Assembly (NCBI GenBank): GCA_030431525.1
Contig: JAUIJC010000003.1
Coordinates: forward strand, 95,700-159,699
Reading direction: 5' to 3'
Origin: Bacteroidia bacterium
GTDB taxonomy: Bacteria > Bacteroidota > Bacteroidia > Cytophagales > JAAEPT01
DNA: 64,000 bases
Shown here: piece after piece, positions 61,568 through 64,000 of the stretch
Numbering within the stretch: position 1 is the first letter of the stretch
Layout of the letters: every line of letters begins with the position of its first letter
Program-made: the position numbers and the translations under genes
Notes under the pieces: model-generated
Database searches by the model: none
The model's input: only the letters and a program-made list of their open reading frames with translations
What the model was told of the DNA's origin: nothing

Positions 61568-63556
61568 ATGAGTGATACTACTCTCGGTAAGCAGAATCTC
61601 AAAGGAGATATTTTTGGGGGGCTCAATGCAGGTATTGTAGCCCTTCCCGTTGCTTTAGGATTTGGTGTAGTGGCTGGATTGGAACCCATTCACGGGCTCT
61701 ATGGCGCTATATTTTTGGGCTTTTTTGCAGCAATATTTGGTGGCACCAAGACTTTGATCAGTAATCCCACCGGACCAATGGCGGTTGTAACGGCAGAGAT
61801 TGTTGCTGGACTTGCCATGCGCGCCAAAGTGCCAGACGGTGCCTCTGTAGTGGATCGGCTGGAAGTGATTTTTCCATACCTCTTGGTCATTTTCCTTGTC
61901 GCTGGATTGATGCAAATTCTTTTTGGGGTGGTTCGCCTCGGAAAATTTGTGAGTTACATTCCAACCCCTGTGATATCAGGCTTTATGAGCGGTATTGGGG
62001 TGATTATCATCATCAACCAAATCAAGTCATTTTTAGGGGTTGATGCTCCGGTGAAGGGCTCTCTTAATATTTTGCTGGCTTTGCCAGAATTGGTAACCAA
62101 GGCTGATTTCACATCAGTTTTATTGGCCTCGACAACCATTGCGATCATTTACCTTTTCCCGAAAATCACCAAAGCAGTTCCAAGTACGTTGGTGGCCATT
62201 GTAGTCGTTACCTTGGGGGCAACATTCCTTGGAGTTGATAGCAGTTATCGCATCGGAAATATTCCGAATGCTTTGCCAACATTTAAGTTTGGTGCCATTG
62301 GCGATGGATTGACCAAGGTGTTTTCTGGACAGGATAATGAAATGCTTCAGTTTGTATTGGTTTCTGCCATTTATTTGGCGGCCATCGGTATGATTGATTC
62401 CCTGTTGACTTCCGTGGTGGCTGACAATCTGACGAAGACCAAGCATGACAGTAACCGCGAATTGATTGGTCAAGGTTTGGGCAATATGATTTCGGGAATG
62501 TTTGGAGGGATGATGGGCGCAGGTACAACGCCAGCTACCGTTTTGAACATCAATAGCGGTGGTAACTCTCGTTGGTCAGGACGAATCCACGCCATTGTGT
62601 TGGCTTTGGTGTTGGTAGTTGCAGCGCCTGTGGCGGCCTACATCCCAAAGGCGGCATTGGCTGGCGTGTTGATTCCGATAGGTATTTCCATTTTGGACTT
62701 TGAGGTATTCCGTCAAGTAAAGAAGATTCCACGCAATGACAATGCGGTGATGTTCGCCGTGTTAGGCTTGACAGCCTTCTATGATTTGATGTGGGCGGTT
62801 GCTGTGGGATTAATTATGGCTTCGCTCATTTTCATGAAGAAGATGGCTGACGTGGTGGAGATTGGTTCCCGAAGCACCAAGGTTGACCGTTTGGTGAACC
62901 AATTGATTGACAACTTTGAGAATGCCGAGGAGTTCCGCAAACAGGTTTATGTGAAGAACTTGAAAGGACCTGTATTCTTTGGCTTCGCCTCCCGTTTTGA
63001 GGACAGTATGGCCAATTTGAAAGGGGTGAAATGTGTGGTAATCAATATGGGCGAGGTGCCGTATATGGACCAATCGGGCTTGTACACCTTCAGGGATGTT
63101 GTTCAAGATTTATTGGACAGAGGTATCAATGTCTGTATTTCGGAATTGAACGACGATGTGATGAACCTTTTGGAAGGAGTTGGATTCATCCCGAATGTGA
63201 TTGACGATAAACACGTGTTCTCTTCCGTTGAGGAAACCATTATGTGGTTGAATGAGCCTGGACACTTGGATAACCAGTTTGCGCTGGACGATGAGCTTTA
63301 TATTCCAAGTGCCTACACACCAAATGGCGATGGCATCAATGATGAATGGGAAATTCGTAACATCGATAAATTCCCTGCCTCAGTGGTGAAAATCTTTAAC
63401 CGTGAGGGCAAGCAACTCTTTGAATCGGAGGGCTATAAGGAAATGTGGGAAGGGGTTTATGAAGGACGTAGCCTCCCGAATGATACCTATCTGTATGAAA
63501 TTGACCTTGGGGATGGAAGTGATGTTAAAAAAGGAAAAGTGACCATCTTCCGATAA
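61568..63556 (+). CDS. SulP-family anion transporter with STAS domain and a C-terminal T9SS type-B sorting-like domain
   Basis: 662 residues. Residues ~1-425 carry ten or so membrane helices and SulP signatures (NAGIVALPVALGFGVVAGLEPIHGLYGAI, ISNPTGPMAVVTAEIVAG). A cytoplasmic STAS domain follows at ~455-560 (VKNLKGPVFFGFASRF, VPYMDQSGLYTFRDVV). Residues ~578-662 match the gliding-motility-associated C-terminal domain: IPSAYTPNGDGINDEWEI, VVKIFNREGKQLFES, GSLPNDTY-type PNDTYLYEIDLGDG, KKGKVTIFR. The frame is continuous with no stop or shift. SulP proteins move sulfate, bicarbonate or other anions at the inner membrane. Confidence 0.9.
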   Translation: MSDTTLGKQNLKGDIFGGLNAGIVALPVALGFGVVAGLEPIHGLYGAIFLGFFAAIFGGTKTLISNPTGPMAVVTAEIVAGLAMRAKVPDGASVVDRLEVIFPYLLVIFLVAGLMQILFGVVRLGKFVSYIPTPVISGFMSGIGVIIIINQIKSFLGVDAPVKGSLNILLALPELVTKADFTSVLLASTTIAIIYLFPKITKAVPSTLVAIVVVTLGATFLGVDSSYRIGNIPNALPTFKFGAIGDGLTKVFSGQDNEMLQFVLVSAIYLAAIGMIDSLLTSVVADNLTKTKHDSNRELIGQGLGNMISGMFGGMMGAGTTPATVLNINSGGNSRWSGRIHAIVLALVLVVAAPVAAYIPKAALAGVLIPIGISILDFEVFRQVKKIPRNDNAVMFAVLGLTAFYDLMWAVAVGLIMASLIFMKKMADVVEIGSRSTKVDRLVNQLIDNFENAEEFRKQVYVKNLKGPVFFGFASRFEDSMANLKGVKCVVINMGEVPYMDQSGLYTFRDVVQDLLDRGINVCISELNDDVMNLLEGVGFIPNVIDDKHVFSSVEETIMWLNEPGHLDNQFALDDELYIPSAYTPNGDGINDEWEIRNIDKFPASVVKIFNREGKQLFESEGYKEMWEGVYEGRSLPNDTYLYEIDLGDGSDVKKGKVTIFR

Positions 63557-63578
63557 GGAGTTAGAATAATGAAGAAAA

Positions 63579-63608
63579 GGCCAGCTCATTGCGAGCTGGC
63601 CTTTTTTT
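63579..63608 (+). terminator. Terminator of the SulP gene
   Basis: Perfect 9-bp stem GGCCAGCTC/GAGCTGGCC (63579-63587 with 63593-63601) with T-run 63602-63608. Confidence 0.9.
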
Positions 63609-63634
63609 GTGTCATTTGCTGTAGGGGTAGACCT

Positions 63635-64000
63635 CAATGCTGTTGCATTAAGGTTCTAACAAGCCCTCCTGTAGTTTGTAAATGTCTGGTATTTTCCCTG
63701 TTTTCGGCGAGCCTTATTGTTATTTCTCGGGTTGCTTTTTCCTCTATTGGGCGGGACTTTGTTTTTTGAGCATTTTGCAATCAAGATTCTTATAATTTCT
63801 TCGGTATTGTTTTGAAAGAACAGCTTTACAATCCAATCCTTTAGGATTCCTAAGGAAACATTCCAATTGAAGCAGAGCTCTTTTTGTGGGGTGTTTCCAT
63901 GTTGAATAGGGGAATTGATTATGCACTGTTTGATAACCATTGAATGGAGATTAGCTACAAAAATCATGGCGTGGAAGTCCTGTTTTATGGCTTCGGCCTT
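63635..64000 (-). mobile_element. IS4-like insertion sequence, one end (runs off the window)
   Basis: The terminal sequence CAATGCTGTTGCATTAAGG (63635-63653) directly abuts the transposase stop. A closely related end (GCTGTTGCTTTAAGG) borders the element at 28485-28618. The other IS end is outside the window, so the target duplication cannot be checked. Confidence 0.6.
63656..64000 (-). CDS. IS4-like transposase, C-terminal fragment
   Basis: Reads in from the right edge with no start in the window (KAEAIKQDFHAMIFVANLHSMVIK). The A-I-K-Q-D-F-H-A context and following IFVANL resemble the DDE-fold C-terminal segment of Bacteroidota IS4-group transposases; the IS subgroup cannot be told. The terminal part is basic (NPRNNNKARRKQGKYQT) and ends at 63656, 3 bp inside the IS end. 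About 114 residues are present. The catalytic residues are not all in view, so activity cannot be judged. Confidence 0.7.
   Translation of the reverse strand, partial: KAEAIKQDFHAMIFVANLHSMVIKQCIINSPIQHGNTPQKELCFNWNVSLGILKDWIVKLFFQNNTEEIIRILIAKCSKNKVPPNRGKSNPRNNNKARRKQGKYQTFTNYRRAC

Overview
The window is a stretch of chromosome from a member of the Bacteroidota, most likely a gliding or marine Cytophagales-type bacterium. The lineage call rests on several things seen in the sequence: type IX secretion system (T9SS) substrates with both kinds of C-terminal sorting domain, a PorP/SprF-family protein, several -7 boxes of the form TAnnTTTG (one with a TTTG 18 nt upstream), a BshB1 bacillithiol deacetylase, and weak or absent Shine-Dalgarno sequences. 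The species cannot be named from the sequence alone. Nearly all of the window is ordinary housekeeping sequence. The accessory content is in the intergenic gaps, one tRNA gene and the right edge.

Layout. 1-6.1 kb: end of a dicarboxylate/amino-acid:cation symporter, an Fe-S scaffold protein (NifU/Nfu type), a small membrane protein, an alpha/beta hydrolase, a flavin reductase fused to DUF2452, guanine deaminase, a CHAD protein, a HIT protein and greA. 6.1-8.4 kb: palindromic intergenic DNA, a D-2-hydroxyacid dehydrogenase, and a tRNA gene with anticodon CAU. A 685-nt group I intron carrying an HNH endonuclease gene splits this tRNA gene directly after the anticodon. 8.4-14 kb: HAD hydrolase, site-2-protease-like membrane protease, an outer-membrane barrel, an anchored protein, an MscS channel and a YD-repeat protein. 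14.2-24.1 kb: two very large T9SS cargo proteins, a multimodular GH18 chitinase and a CUB/CARDB-repeat protein. 24.1-28.5 kb: a [2Fe-2S] thioredoxin-fold protein and the histidine genes hisB-hisH-hisA-hisF-hisIE, with short 7-bp-period repeats in their gaps. 28.5-33.4 kb: a MITE-like element, a secreted repeat protein, valS with a large palindrome in its leader, and an RlpA-like protein. 33.5-41.5 kb: a T9SS type-B cargo protein with its PorP/SprF partner, a MITE with a target-site duplication, recQ and a MarC protein. 41.6-50.8 kb: a giant TraB/GumN protein, a lipoprotein, trxB, an M23/LysM peptidase, bshB1 and a Na+/phosphate cotransporter. 50.8-57.8 kb: a WG-repeat protein, a TPR protein, etfBA, a bifunctional-nuclease protein, an FAD monooxygenase and prephenate dehydrogenase. 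57.9-64 kb: an unknown membrane protein, citrate synthase, a secreted endonuclease/exonuclease/phosphatase-fold protein, a SulP transporter that ends in a T9SS type-B sorting-like domain, and the end of an IS4-like transposase.

How the parts fit. The chitinase and CARDB proteins look like an extracellular polysaccharide-degrading or adhesive pair secreted by T9SS. The 33.5-kb cargo and PorP/SprF pair is the usual arrangement of a type-B cargo with its surface-attachment partner. The his genes encode the late steps of histidine synthesis; hisG, hisD and hisC are not in the window. EtfBA, citrate synthase and prephenate dehydrogenase are core metabolism. The features most worth following up are the intron-split tRNA, the SulP-sorting-domain fusion, the heptad repeats of the his region, the palindromic elements, and the link between the 28.5-kb element and the IS at the right edge.
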